From: Pratylenchus scribneri
Taxonomy: Eukaryota > Nematoda > Chromadorea > Rhabditida > Pratylenchidae
Reading direction: 5' to 3'
NCBI GenBank assembly: GCA_030063045.1
Contig: JAQSEB010000071.1
Location: 731,001 to 795,000 of the forward strand
DNA: 64,000 bases
Below the pieces are notes generated by a model that did no database searches, had not been told where the DNA came from, and saw only the letters and a program-made list of their open reading frames with translations. The translations under genes and the position numbers were made by a program. Positions 23,901 through 35,426 of this stretch are shown one piece after another. Positions within the stretch are counted from its first letter, which is position 1; each line of letters opens with the position of its first letter.

Positions 23901-26900
23901 TCTGATGCCAAAGTTAGCGAAGGCGATGAGCCAACGGTGGTGGATGGCCGACTGCTTTCCCCACCCACTTCCTCCGGCGATGGTTTCCTCCATTCCCTAC
24001 TCATTCATCATGGCAAAATGCCAAAAGAGCCGAAAAGGGAGGAGAATGGCGGTGCCCTATCATTGGATGGCACATTCGCCTCCTCCTCTTCGGCTTCATC
24101 TACACCGGCAACGGTGATTTGCTTTCGATTCGTCCAGCATCGACGACTTCAACATGGCGAGACGGCACAAATTTTGATGAAAACTGGGATCAGTTTGAAT
24201 GAATGCCGGTATGTTTTATGAAGATTTTTGGGAGAGAATAATGTCTAATTAGACATTTTAGTTCATTTTTGAGCTTATTTTTGAAGCCATTTCCTATAAA
24301 GTAAAATTGAGGGGGCAAAAATTTTGATAAAAACTGGAATCAGTTTGAATGAATACCGATCAGTTTTATGTAGTAATTTTGGAGGAGAATAAAGTCTAAT
24401 TAAAATTTTGAATACATTTTGAACTAATTAGATATTTTTGAGCTTATTTTTGAAGAATTTTTATGTTTAAATCTTCATTGTACTGCTTGAGAACCTCCTT
24501 CATTTTTTGGCACATAACTCAGCGAGGCAATTGCCAATTTTGGAAGGCAATATATCATTTGAAAGCCTAAAGTGTTCTCTAAAAAGTGGCTTTTCAAATT
24601 TTATAAAATCCTGGCGTCACAAAAAGTTACATGTCTTTGAGTGGAATAAACTCAAATTGTTTCTTAGAGGGAAAAGCCGCTTATTTTATAAATTATTTTA
24701 ACATTTTTAAAAAAAATTAGAATTGGCCACTTTTTAGAGGACATTTAGCTTTCAAATGGCATATCGCCTTCCTGAATTGGTTGCTTCTTTCGCGAGATAT
24801 GGCCAAAAGAATGGTAATCATTCGATTTCAGCCTAGACGAACCCCAAATATCCTCGGATCAATATATAAATATATTTTTTGGCTAATTATTTCAACAGTT
24901 GTGCTTGTGCCAATACTTGGCGTCAGTCCAGTCTTTCGAATTCCTCCCAATTGCCATGTAAAAGTCTTCGTTACAATTCTGCCAAAAGCATTTGTGAATT
25001 GCTTGGGGCCGACCATAATGAAAAATTGGATTTGGTTTTGGACAGAGCCAACGATTACCATTATGTGTCATGCGAGCCAAAATGTGAGAAAAAATAAAAA
25101 GGGAAGGGAAATCTTCATTTACAAAAAAAAAAAGAATACATAAAGTCAAAATAATTAGAATGGTTTAAGGGTTTGTCCCACACATTCACAAACCAAATAT
25201 ACCCAAAATTGGATAGAGCTGGTCAAAACGCATTGAATGGTATAAAATTTGGTTATGGTTTGGCCAACAATTAAAGGGTTTTAAACGGTTTAAACCACAT
25301 TTTGGTTTGCTCAACAATTAATGGGTTTTAAACGGCTTAAACTACATTTTGGTCATTTTGGTTTGGTCCACAATTAAAGGGTTTTAAACGGTTTAAACCA
25401 CATTTTGGTTTTTGGTTAAAAACTAATTTATAATTAGTTTAAAATCAAGTCAAAATATAATCAAATTATGTTCTTGACCGTAATCTATCGATTTAGTATA
25501 AGGATTAAGATTCTAGGATAAATTTCGGAATTGTTATAATCTTCTCGGCAAATATTTGATGTTAAAGATTTACTAAAAACGGCGGACAAAATGTGCAAAA
25601 AGGCAGAAGGAGAAGAGGAACGCAAAGAAGGTAGCAAGGAAGGTGGAATTGTAAAATTGGAGCCGGAGACAACATCGACGACTTTGAAGGCAACCAGCGA
25701 AGAAACATCAACGACGGAATTGGCCACAACAGAAAATTCCGAAGCTTCATCAAGCGCCAGCACCCAAATGGAGGCCATTTCTTCTACTAACATTGCCGAA
25801 CCAAATGATGGCCAAAAGGACAACGGAGGATGTTTTGAACGCATCCCGGGCCATTCCCTTCGTGGCACCGCCGCCGGTCTGGAACGTGGCGTTTCCATGG
25901 CCGAATGTGAATGCCTTTGTGCCAATTCATTGTTCGTTTACATAGTTTTGACCAATTCGATGTCGTTTAAAATAACTCATCAAGCACTGAACCAAATTTT
26001 GATGATTTTGTTATCAAATTAAAGAGCAGACTTTTGGCTATCCAATGAAGTTAATTTTATTTAAATTGGTTTAGAATTGATGAAGTTGTGACCAAAAAAA
26101 CCAATGGAAATTTCGCCAATCCATAGTAAAGATCATTTTAAATGATTTTTAGGACACAACTTCATCATTTCAGAACCAATTTAAATAAAATTTATTTCAT
26201 TTGATAGTCAAATGTCTGCTCTTTAATTTAATACCAAAATCATCAAAATTGCTTTAACCCTTGATCAATTATTATAAACGGCGTCAAGTTAGCCCTTTTG
26301 AACCCATCTTTATTCCTCCCCATCTAAAAAAGGCGCTCCCGAATGTATTCATTCCAATGCGCATCGGCCAGCTATTTCCACGCCGACCGTGATTGCATTC
26401 TCAATTTGGACAGTCGCCACTCGGCCCCAGACAATTTTGTGACAGAGCAGCAACAGCAGGAGGTCACCTATTTGGGCCTACTTTGCCCTCCGGAACGGGC
26501 AATTGCCTCATTTATTGGGGCCACTCCTTCAATGTTGATTACGGCTTGCACTTCGCCTTTTCCCACCCAAGAGGCCACATCTTCTTCCAGCCCATCTTCA
26601 TCAAGTAGGCCAAATTCTTTCATTCGCTTGGCAACAATTAATTTTTTATATTTTCAATTTAATGGTTTAATTTTCATCTTTTTATAAAAGTGGGTTGCCG
26701 CCTGTTCTGATTTTAAGTAATTCCGCCTGTTCTGATTTTAATAATTCCGCCTGTTCTGATTTTAATAATTCCGCCTGTTCTGATTTTAATAATTCCGCCT
26801 GTTCTGATTTTAATAATTCCGCCTGTTCTGATTTTAATAATTCCGCCTGTTCTGATTTTTAATAATTCCGCCTGTTCTGATTTTAATAATTCCGCCTGTT

Positions 26901-29900
26901 CTGATTTTTAATAATTCCGCCTGTTCTGATTTTAATAATTCCGCCTGTTCTGATTTTAATAATTCCGCCTGTTCTGATTTTAATAATTCCGCCTGTTCTG
27001 ATTTTGAATAATTCCGCCTGTTCTGATTTTAATAATTCCGCCTGTTCTGATTTTAATAATTCCGCCTGTTCTGATTTTAATAATTCCGCCTGTTCTGATT
27101 TTAATAATTCCGCCTGTTCTGATTTTAATAATTCCGCCTGTTCTGATTTTAATAATTCCGCCTGTTCTGATTTTAATAATTCCGCCTGTTCTGATTTTAA
27201 TAATTCCGCCTGTTCTGATTTTAATAATTCCGCCTGTTCTGATTTTTAATAATTCCGCCTGTTCTGATTTTAATAATTCCGCCTGTTCTGATTTTAATAA
27301 TTCCGCCTGTTCTGATTTTAATAATTCCGCCTGTTCTGATTTTAAGTAATTCCGCCTGTTCTGATTTTAATAATTCCGCCTGTTCTGATTTTAATAATTC
27401 CGCCTGTTCTGATTTTAATAATTCCGCCTGTTCTGATTTTAATAATTCCGCCTGTTCTGATTTTAATAATTCCGCCTGTTCTGATTTTTAATAATTCCGC
27501 CTGTTCTGATTTTAATAATTCCGCCTGTTCTGATTTTAATAATTCCGCCTGTTCTGATTTTAATAATTCCGCCTGTTCTGATTTTGAATAATTCCGCCTG
27601 TTCTGATTTTAATAATTCCGCCTGTTCTGATTTTAATAATTCCGCCTGTTCTGATTTTAATAATTCCGCCTGTTCTGATTTTAATAATTCCGCCTGTTCT
27701 GATTTTTAATTCAGTCCAATACATATTTTTAAATCATTTCTTCGGCTTTTTTTGGCCATAACTATGTGAATATTAAGCCAATCCATTTTGTTTTCCACCA
27801 CAATGAATAAATTACATCCAGCTCCTTCTTTGGATATTAAATTCATTTAAAACCCTTTTTCCTTTGAAGGCTTATTAAAGGATTATGCCTATCTTGTCAC
27901 TATTCCTAATATCATTCCTCCAATTTTTAGGTACCATTCCTCCATCATCCACATCAGTTTCGACTCCCTTATCGGATTCTTGTTTTCTGGAGCAACCAGG
28001 ATTTGTGCTTGAGGGATTAGCGTTGGCAGTGGAAACCCAAATCAGTGCCACCCAATGCAAATGCCAATGCGCGCTGGCTGAAAGGCGGCATGGAACAGCG
28101 TGTCAAAGGTGCGTTGAATCCAACCCAAATTTAGCATCATTTCACCCAATTAAGTGCCCAATTCTATGCTGATTCTCAGACTTGCCTGCTGAATAGGCAA
28201 AATCGGGCATCGGCCCCGGAACGATTCAGCTTTGATGAAAAGGGCCAAAACAGGCACAGTTATTTGGATTTCCGATGCATTGATGGAGTGGATGGTACGT
28301 CAAGGGGACAGACCAACTTGGCGCCGTTGAAAATAACTCATCAAAGATTGAACCAAATTTTGATGTTTTTGTTATCAAATTAAAGATCAGACTTTTGGCT
28401 ATCAAATGAAATTAATTTTATTTAAATTGATTCAGAATTGATGAAGTTATACTCAAAAAAACGTTGAAAATGTTGCTAATCCATAATAAAGGTCATTTTA
28501 AATAGTTTTTTGGGCACAATTTCATCATTTCAGAACCAATTTAAATAAAATTAATTTCATTGGATAGCCAAAAAGTCTGCTCTTTAATTTGATAACAAAA
28601 ATCATCAAAATTGATTCAGTCCTTAATAAGTTATTATAAACGAAGCTTAATTGGGCCTGTTCAATATTGAACGGTCAAATTATAGCAAAATTGTTGGCCG
28701 ATTATTTGGCAACAAATTGTGCCGTGGAATTGGCCGAATTGGCGTTGATGAACAAAACATCAATTGCCACAACAACAATTGAGGCAATCGATGAAACAAC
28801 GACAGTAAAATTGAAATTATTGGGAAAAGGAAAGAGGAAAAAGGGGCGAAAAGATCAACAACAAAAAGAGGAAGAAAGTGGGAAAAACACAACAGAAACA
28901 CCGGCCAAAACAACATTGGCACAAAATGCCACAACAAAGGGAATTGAGGGAAGGGAAAGGGATGGAGAAGGATGGGAAAATGGCAAAATCGATCCAATGG
29001 AAGAGGCAAAAATGGAAGTGAGAACGGCCATTCCAAGCACATCAGAAACGGATACCAAAATGCCCGGTGGGTAAATGTTTCAATATCATCGTTTTCGGTA
29101 TCTTGGCCATTCCTAAAGGTTATAATTCGACGAGTAATTAACCAATTCAAGAAGGCGATATACCATTGGAAAGCTCAAAGTGTTTTCTATAAAGTGGCCA
29201 TTTTAAATTTTATAAAATCCAGGCTTTCAAAAAAGTTACATATCTTTGAATTGGAATAAACTCGAATATTTGTTTGTTGGAGGAAAAGCCGCCTATTTTA
29301 TAAATTGTTTCAACATTTCAAAAACAAATTAGAAAAGCCTCCTTTTAGAGGATATTTAGGGCTTTCAAATGGTATATCGCCTTTCTGAATTGGTTCTCGA
29401 GATATGGCCAAACGAAAGGCCAAGATTCTGGAACGTGATGATCCGAAAATGCGGGAATTAAACTTAAAAATTTAAGAAATGAACTTAAAATTGCCTGAAT
29501 TTGGCTCAAAATTGCCTGAATTTGGCTTAAAAATGCCGGAATTGAACTCAAAATCACCCGAATTGAACTCCAAATTACTCGAATTTGGCTCAAAATTGCC
29601 CGAAATAGACTCAAAAATACCAGAATTGGAAGGGGCCGAAGGGGAGGAGGATGGCACATCATCGAAAGGCTGGAAAACTGTTCGGGTGCAACGGGGCGAT
29701 GGGGCGGGGAATGTGACGGAAGAGTTGGTGGGCCAACCGCAAGCGGATCCCATTGTCCGGCAAATTCGAGAACAGGAACAGAAAACGGAGACAGCCGCCA
29801 CTTCCCCGTCAACATCGACCGTTTCTTCTTCCTCAACAATATCATCGTCGTCAGTGCCAAACAATTCTTCTTCATCGCCTTCACCCACTGTTCCACCTTC

Positions 29901-32900
29901 AAAGAATAATTCAAATGCCACCGCATTCAATGTCACTTCATCCAACAATAATTCATCGTCCAGCAGTAACACCACAGCATCCCCCACATCAACCACTTCA
30001 AGCATTCCAGAATATGCGCCCGTTGGGCAATGTCGATTCTCTGCCCTCTATCAAACGGTCGGAATGGGGGAAAAATACCAAAATCATATCATAATTAGGG
30101 CAAAAACATACAAATCCGAATCAGAATGGAGAAAATACAAAATTTGCAAATCAGAATTCCAATTACAAATCAGAATAGGTGAAAAACACAATTACATGGG
30201 GCAAAAACACAAAATTTACAAATCAGAATGGGGCAAAAACACAAAATTACAAATCAGAATAGGGCAAAAACACAAAATTTACAAATCAGAATGGGGCAAA
30301 AACACAAAATTTACAAATCAGAATGGGGCAAAACACAAAATTTACAAATCAGAATAGGGCAAAACACAAATTTACAAATCAGAATGGGGCAAAAACACAA
30401 AATTTACAAATCAGAATGGGGCAAAACACAAAATTTACAAATCAGAATGGGGCAAAACACAAATTTACAAATCAGAATAGGGCAAAACACAAAATTTACA
30501 AATCAGAATGAGGCAAAACACAAAATTTACAAATCAGAATAGGGCAAAACACAAATTTACAAATCAGAATAGGGCAAAACACAAATTTACAAATCAGAAT
30601 GGGGCAAAAACACAAAATTTACAAATCAGAATGGGGCAAAACACAAAATTTACAAATCAGAATGGGGCAAAACACAAATTTACAAATCAGAATAGGGCAA
30701 AACACAAAATTTACAAATCAGAATGAGGCAAAAACACAAAATTTACAAATCAGAATGGGGCAAAACACAAATTTACAAATCAGAATAGGGCAAAACACAA
30801 AATTTACAAATCAGAATGAGGCAAAAACACAAAATTTACAAATCAGAATGGGGCAAAAACACAAAATTACAAATCAGAATAGGGCAAAAACCCAAAATTT
30901 ACAAATCAGAATGGGGCAAAAACACAAAATTTACAAATCAGAATGGGGCAAAACACAAAATTTACAAATCAGAATAGGGCAAAACACAAATTTACAAATC
31001 AGAATGGAGAAAATACAAAATTTGCAAATCAGAATTCCAATTACAAATCAGAATAGGTGAAAAACACAATTACATGGGGCAAAAACACAAAATTTACAAA
31101 TCAGAATGGGGCAAAAACACAAAATTACAAATCAGAATAGGGCAAAAACACAAAATTTACAAATCAGAATGGGGCAAAAACACAAAATTTACAAATCAGA
31201 ATGGGGCAAAACACAAAATTTACAAATCAGAATAGGGCAAAACACAAATTTACAAATCAGAATGGGGCAAAAACACAAAATTTACAAATCAGAATGGGGC
31301 AAAACACAAAATTTACAAATCAGAATGGGGCAAAACACAAATTTACAAATCAGAATAGGGCAAAACACAAAATTTACAAATCAGAATGAGGCAAAACACA
31401 AAATTTACAAATCAGAATAGGGCAAAACACAAATTTACAAATCAGAATGGGGCAAAAACACAAAATTTACAAATCAGAATGGGGCAAAACACAAAATTTA
31501 CAAATCAGAATGGGGCAAAACACAAATTTACAAATCAGAATAGGGCAAAACACAAAATTTACAAATCAGAATGAGGCAAAAACACAAAATTTACAAATCA
31601 GAATGGGGCAAAACACAAATTTACAAATCAGAATAGGGCAAAACACAAAATTTACAAATCAGAATGAGGCAAAAACACAAAATTTACAAATCAGAATGGG
31701 GCAAAAACACAAAATTACAAATCAGAATAGGGCAAAAACACAAAATTTACAAATCAGAATGGGGCAAAAACACAAAATTTACAAATCAGAATGGGGCAAA
31801 ACACAAAATTTACAAATCAGAATAGGGCAAAACACAAATTTACAAATCAGAATAGGGCAAAACACAAAATTTGCAAATCAGAATTCCAATTACAAATCAG
31901 AATAGGTGAAAAACACAATTACATGGGGCAAAAACACAAAATTTACAAATCAGAATGGGGCAAAAACACAAAATTACAAATCAGAATAGGGCAAAAACAC
32001 AAAATTTACAAATCAGAATGGGACAAAAACACAAAATTTACAAATCAGAATGGGGCAAAACACAAAATTTACAAATCAGAATAGGGCAAAACACAAATTT
32101 ACAAATCAGAATGGGGCAAAAACACAAAATTTACAAATCAGAATGGGGCAAAACACAAAATTTACAAATCAGAATGGGGCAAAACACAAATTTACAAATC
32201 AGAATAGGGCAAAACACAAAATTTACAAATCAGAATGAGGCAAAAACACAAAATTTACAAATCAGAATGGGGCAAAACACAAATTTACAAATCAGAATAG
32301 GGCAAAACACAAAATTTACAAATCAGAATGAGGCAAAAACACAAAATTTACAAATCAGAATGGGGCAAAAACACAAAATTACAAATCAGAATAGGGCAAA
32401 AACACAAAATTTACAAATCAGAATGAGGCAAAAACACAAAATTTACAAATCAGAATGGGGCAAAAACACAAAATTACAAATCAGAATAGGGCAAAAACAC
32501 AAAATTTACAAATCAGAATGGGGCAAAAACACAAAATTTACAAATCAGAATGGGGCAAAACACAAAATTTACAAATCAGAATAGGGCAAAACACAAATTT
32601 ACAAATCAGAATGGAGAAAATACAAAATTTGCAAATCAGAATTCCAATTACAAATCAGAATAGGTGAAAAACACAATTACATGGGGCAAAAACACAAAAT
32701 TTACAAATCAGAATGGGGCAAAAACACAAAATTACAAATCAGAATAGGGCAAAAACACAAAATTTACAAATCAGAATGGGGCAAAAACACAAAATTTACA
32801 AATCAGAATGGGGCAAAACACAAAATTTACAAATCAGAATAGGGCAAAACACAAATTTACAAATCAGAATGGGGCAAAAACACAAAATTTACAAATCAGA

Positions 32901-35296
32901 ATGGGGCAAAACACAAAATTTACAAATCAGAATGGGGCAAAACACAAATTTACAAATCAGAATAGGGCAAAACACAAAATTTACAAATCAGAATGAGGCA
33001 AAACACAAAATTTACAAATCAGAATAGGGCAAAACACAAATTTACAAATCAGAATGGGGCAAAAACACAAAATTTACAAATCAGAATGGGGCAAAACACA
33101 AAATTTACAAATCAGAATGGGGCAAAACACAAATTTACAAATCAGAATAGGGCAAAACACAAAATTTACAAATCAGAATGAGGCAAAAACACAAAATTTA
33201 CAAATCAGAATGGGGCAAAACACAAATTTACAAATCAGAATAGGGCAAAACACAAAATTTACAAATCAGAATGAGGCAAAAACACAAAATTTACAAATCA
33301 GAATGGGGCAAAAACACAAAATTACAAATCAGAATAGGGCAAAAACACAAAATTTACAAATCAGAATGGGGCAAAAACACAAAATTTACAAATCAGAATG
33401 GGGCAAAACACAAAATTTACAAATCAGAATAGGGCAAAACACAAATTTACAAATCAGAATAGGGCAAAACACAAAATTTGCAAATCAGAATTCCAATTAC
33501 AAATCAGAATAGGTGAAAAACACAATTACATGGGGCAAAAACACAAAATTTACAAATCAGAATGGGGCAAAAACACAAAATTACAAATCAGAATAGGGCA
33601 AAAACACAAAATTTACAAATCAGAATGGGACAAAAACACAAAATTTACAAATCAGAATGGGGCAAAACACAAAATTTACAAATCAGAATAGGGCAAAACA
33701 CAAATTTACAAATCAGAATGGGGCAAAAACACAAAATTTACAAATCAGAATGGGGCAAAACACAAAATTTACAAATCAGAATGGGGCAAAACACAAATTT
33801 ACAAATCAGAATAGGGCAAAACACAAAATTTACAAATCAGAATGGGGCAAAACACAAATTTACAAATCAGAATAGGGCAAAACACAAAATTTACAAATCA
33901 GAATGAGGCAAAAACACAAAATTTACAAATCAGAATGGGGCAAAACACAAATTTACAAATCAGAATAGGGCAAAACACAAAATTTACAAATCAGAATGAG
34001 GCAAAACACAAAATTTACAAATCAGAATAGGGCAAAACACAAATTTACAAATCAGAATGGGGCAAAAACACAAAATTTACAAATCAGAATGGGGCAAAAC
34101 ACAAAATTTACAAATCAGAATAGGGCAAAACACAAATTTACAAATCAGAATAGGGCAAAACACAAAATTTACAAATCAGAATGAGGCAAAAACACAAAAT
34201 TTACAAATCAGAATGAGGCAAAAACACAAAATTTTTACAAATCAGAATTATGTATAATTAAAATCAGAATGGAACAAAAATCAGAACAGAATTATAAACC
34301 AGGGAAAGAGGCTGGAATTTTCTAGGAAAGAGGAAGTGGAGCCACTGTATGTATAGTTATGCCCTTAGAAATTTCTTTCGAAATGTCGAAATATTCAGAC
34401 TCTGGTACTCTGTCCCGTGTCCCCAAATTTTTGTTTTTAATTTGAATATTTATAAAATGAATTCAGAAATATGGCCTGTTGATCACTTTTAATTATAAAT
34501 ATGCATTTAAGGTCTTCAACGGAGCTCGTCTCCTGAAAAGGCTTCTTGTCGAAAGGTATTTTGATTGATGCTCATGGGAGAAATTTTCTGACCATAATCC
34601 TCCCATTTACCATTTAGCCCTGCTCAATGTTTGGCTGCCTGCCATTGGGAGAATTGTAGATCGGCGAATTTGATTCAAATGGAGGACAAAGTTGGGGACA
34701 TGGGGATTAATTTAATATTTTCACTTAAATTTACAGCAAAAAGTGTGTGAATTGTTCCGTGATTCGGTTTGAATTCATATCGGATACGCATAAAAAACTT
34801 AAATTTTTTAAAGATTGTTGAATTCCGGAGGAATGATGTGCTCAGGTGAGGGTCAAATAATATAATTAGGATGATATTTATTATTTAATTTATCGAAAAA
34901 AATGCCGAAAAAATTATTGAAATTATTGAAAAGAGACAGTTCAGCAGAAGTTTATCCTTTATCCTAGATCCATAAACCTTACAGTATATTCAATCGATAG
35001 ATATAGATCTTATCAAGAAGCATCATTTGATAATGTTTTGGCATAACCAAATTATATACCATTCAATGCGTCTTGACCAGCTCTATCCAATTTAGTTGAT
35101 ATATTTGGTTTGTGAATTTGGAGGACAAACCCCATCTTAAATCATTATAATTATTTTGGCATTTACTCTTTTTTCGGCAAATTAATTAACACCGTAATTT
35201 AATCCAGTCTATAATTCTCTCTAATAAATTTACAGTTTCGATCGATTGGCCGTTCATTTCGATTCAGTGCAATGCAAATCGAGGATAGATTCATGA
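17973..35296 (+). CDS. Secreted multi-PAN/Apple domain protein
   Basis: Twenty exons, all in phase: 17973-18127, 18169-18235, 18654-18815, 21392-21598, 22059-22337, 22849-22924, 23156-23329, 23884-24208, 24899-25083, 25568-25931, 26333-26604, 27931-28112, 28180-28294, 28686-29066, 29477-30057, 34512-34555, 34618-34690, 34737-34766, 34814-34845, 35236-35296; about 1,254 aa. A signal peptide (LIFLVLLAISPMAQA) precedes five Cys-rich PAN-like modules near residues 27-128, 447-543, 631-712, 773-860 and 1167-1254. Examples are PSAAECANLCGQRHFCQSA, CFERIPGHSLRG and SPAQCLAACHWENCRSA. They are separated by Ser/Thr/Glu-rich linkers and a charged helix (about 205-245). No membrane segment or ZP domain was found, so a matrix or cuticle role is only a guess. 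Intron 4 needs a GC donor at 21599. The exon 12/13 junction (donor at 28112) is the least certain. Confidence 0.82.
18255..18610. repeat. Dispersed foldback element, family C (first copy)
   Basis: The left arm contains GGCCATATCTCGAAAAGAAA and CAATTCAGGAAGGCGATATG. The right arm contains the near-complement with ATATCGCCTTCCAAAATTGG. In the centre are TTTTCCTCCAACAAAAAATT and TTCAAAGACATGTTACTTTT. It lies in intron 2 of the PAN gene. Five more copies are listed below. Confidence 0.75.
19358..19684 (-). repeat. 3' LTR (relative to the minus-strand element)
   Basis: This is one of two matching 327-bp terminal repeats. A 68-residue frame inside it occurs identically in the other LTR and has no recognisable domain, so it is not called as a gene. 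Confidence 0.88.
20918..21244 (-). repeat. 5' LTR (relative to the minus-strand element)
   Basis: The match to the other LTR is complete by eye. The candidate primer-binding site abuts its left edge on the plus-strand map, at about 20898-20916. Confidence 0.88.
22450..22770. repeat. Family C element, second copy (PAN intron 5)
   Basis: Same arms as the first copy (CAATTTAGGAAGGCAATATG on the left, complement with ATTACCTTAAATAATTGG on the right), more diverged. Confidence 0.65.
23420..23790. repeat. Family B element with three central units (PAN intron 7)
   Basis: TTGGTCAACAATTAAAGGG plus TTTTAAACGGTTTAAACCAC is present three times in tandem between the standard family B ends. Confidence 0.75.
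24500..24810. repeat. Family C element, third copy (PAN intron 8)
   Basis: The left end reads GAGGCAATTGCCAATTTTGG and the right end ATCGCCTTCCTGAATTGGTT. It is in the opposite orientation to the copy at 18.3 kb. Confidence 0.65.
25155..25530. repeat. Family B element with three central units (PAN intron 9)
   Basis: It has the same architecture as the copy at 23.4 kb, with slightly different unit spacing. Confidence 0.75.
25965..26285. repeat. Family D foldback element (PAN intron 10)
   Basis: The left arm reads AAAATAACTCATCAAGCACT and ATTAAAGAGCAGACTTTTGG, and the right arm is the near-complement ending TTATAAACGGCG. Copies also lie at 15.47 and 28.33 kb, and a half-copy ends near 60.72 kb. 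Confidence 0.75.
26698..27708. repeat. 24-bp satellite array S1 inside PAN intron 11
   Basis: About 42 copies of TTCCGCCTGTTCTGATTTTA plus ATAA, nearly all exact. Because 24 is a multiple of three, the array stays open in one frame and mimics an 81-residue (NNSACSDF) repeat protein. It lies between well-supported exons and is intronic. Confidence 0.96.
28325..28645. repeat. Family D foldback element (PAN intron 13)
   Basis: Its arms AAAATAACTCATCAAAGATT and the inverse near 28610-28640 match the copies at 15.5 and 26 kb. Confidence 0.75.
29095..29415. repeat. Family C element, fourth copy (PAN intron 14)
   Basis: The left part is CAATTCAAGAAGGCGATATA and the right part TATCGCCTTTCTGAATTGGT, with the GGAGGAAAAGCCGCCTATTT centre seen in all copies. 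Confidence 0.7.
30068..34260. repeat. 4.2-kb minisatellite array with higher-order periodicity
   Basis: The basic unit is about 26-31 bp (ACAAATCAGAATGGGGCAAA plus ACACAAATTT), about 150 copies. Variants GGGGC, AGGGC and GAGGC, and CAAAAACACAAA against CAAAACACAAA, alternate in a fixed order. A marker, GGTGAAAAACACAATTACAT, recurs near 30186, 31065, 31912, 32672 and 33520, so the units are grouped in blocks of about 760-880 bp. Many open frames (up to 209 codons) are by-products of the missing stops. The array fills intron 15 of the PAN gene. It shares AAATCAGAA with the S1 satellite but runs in the opposite orientation. Confidence 0.95.
34960..35150. repeat. Partial family B element (PAN intron 19)
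   Basis: It contains GAAGCATCATTTGATAATGT, TATACCATTCAATGCGTCTT and the complement of the family B left end. The central TTAAACGG units are missing. Confidence 0.6.
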
Positions 35297-35426
35297 AGAA
35301 AGGGAATAAACTCCACCATCTTCCCCCTAGTCTTTCGACTTAATTTAAATGGCAAAAATATTTATTTATTTATCATTGATTATTATCCAATTTGGAGGAA
35401 TTTTGGCCATTTTTTTTTTTGTTTTT

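Noticed and set aside
27004..27249. 81-codon frame of NNSACSDF repeats
   Set aside because: The 24-bp satellite is a multiple of three and lacks stops in one frame; it is intronic and shows no start context.
28180..28210. Alternative PAN exon 13 start at 28205 joined to a donor at 28108
   Set aside because: It keeps phase but loses TCLLNRQNRASAP, which matches DCILNLDSRHSAP in the preceding PAN module; the donor at 28112 keeps both phase and similarity.
30068..34257. A series of overlapping 62-209 codon frames with YKSEWGK/NLQIRIGQ-like repeats
   Set aside because: They follow the minisatellite unit in several frames, have no non-repeat context and sit in an intron of the PAN gene.
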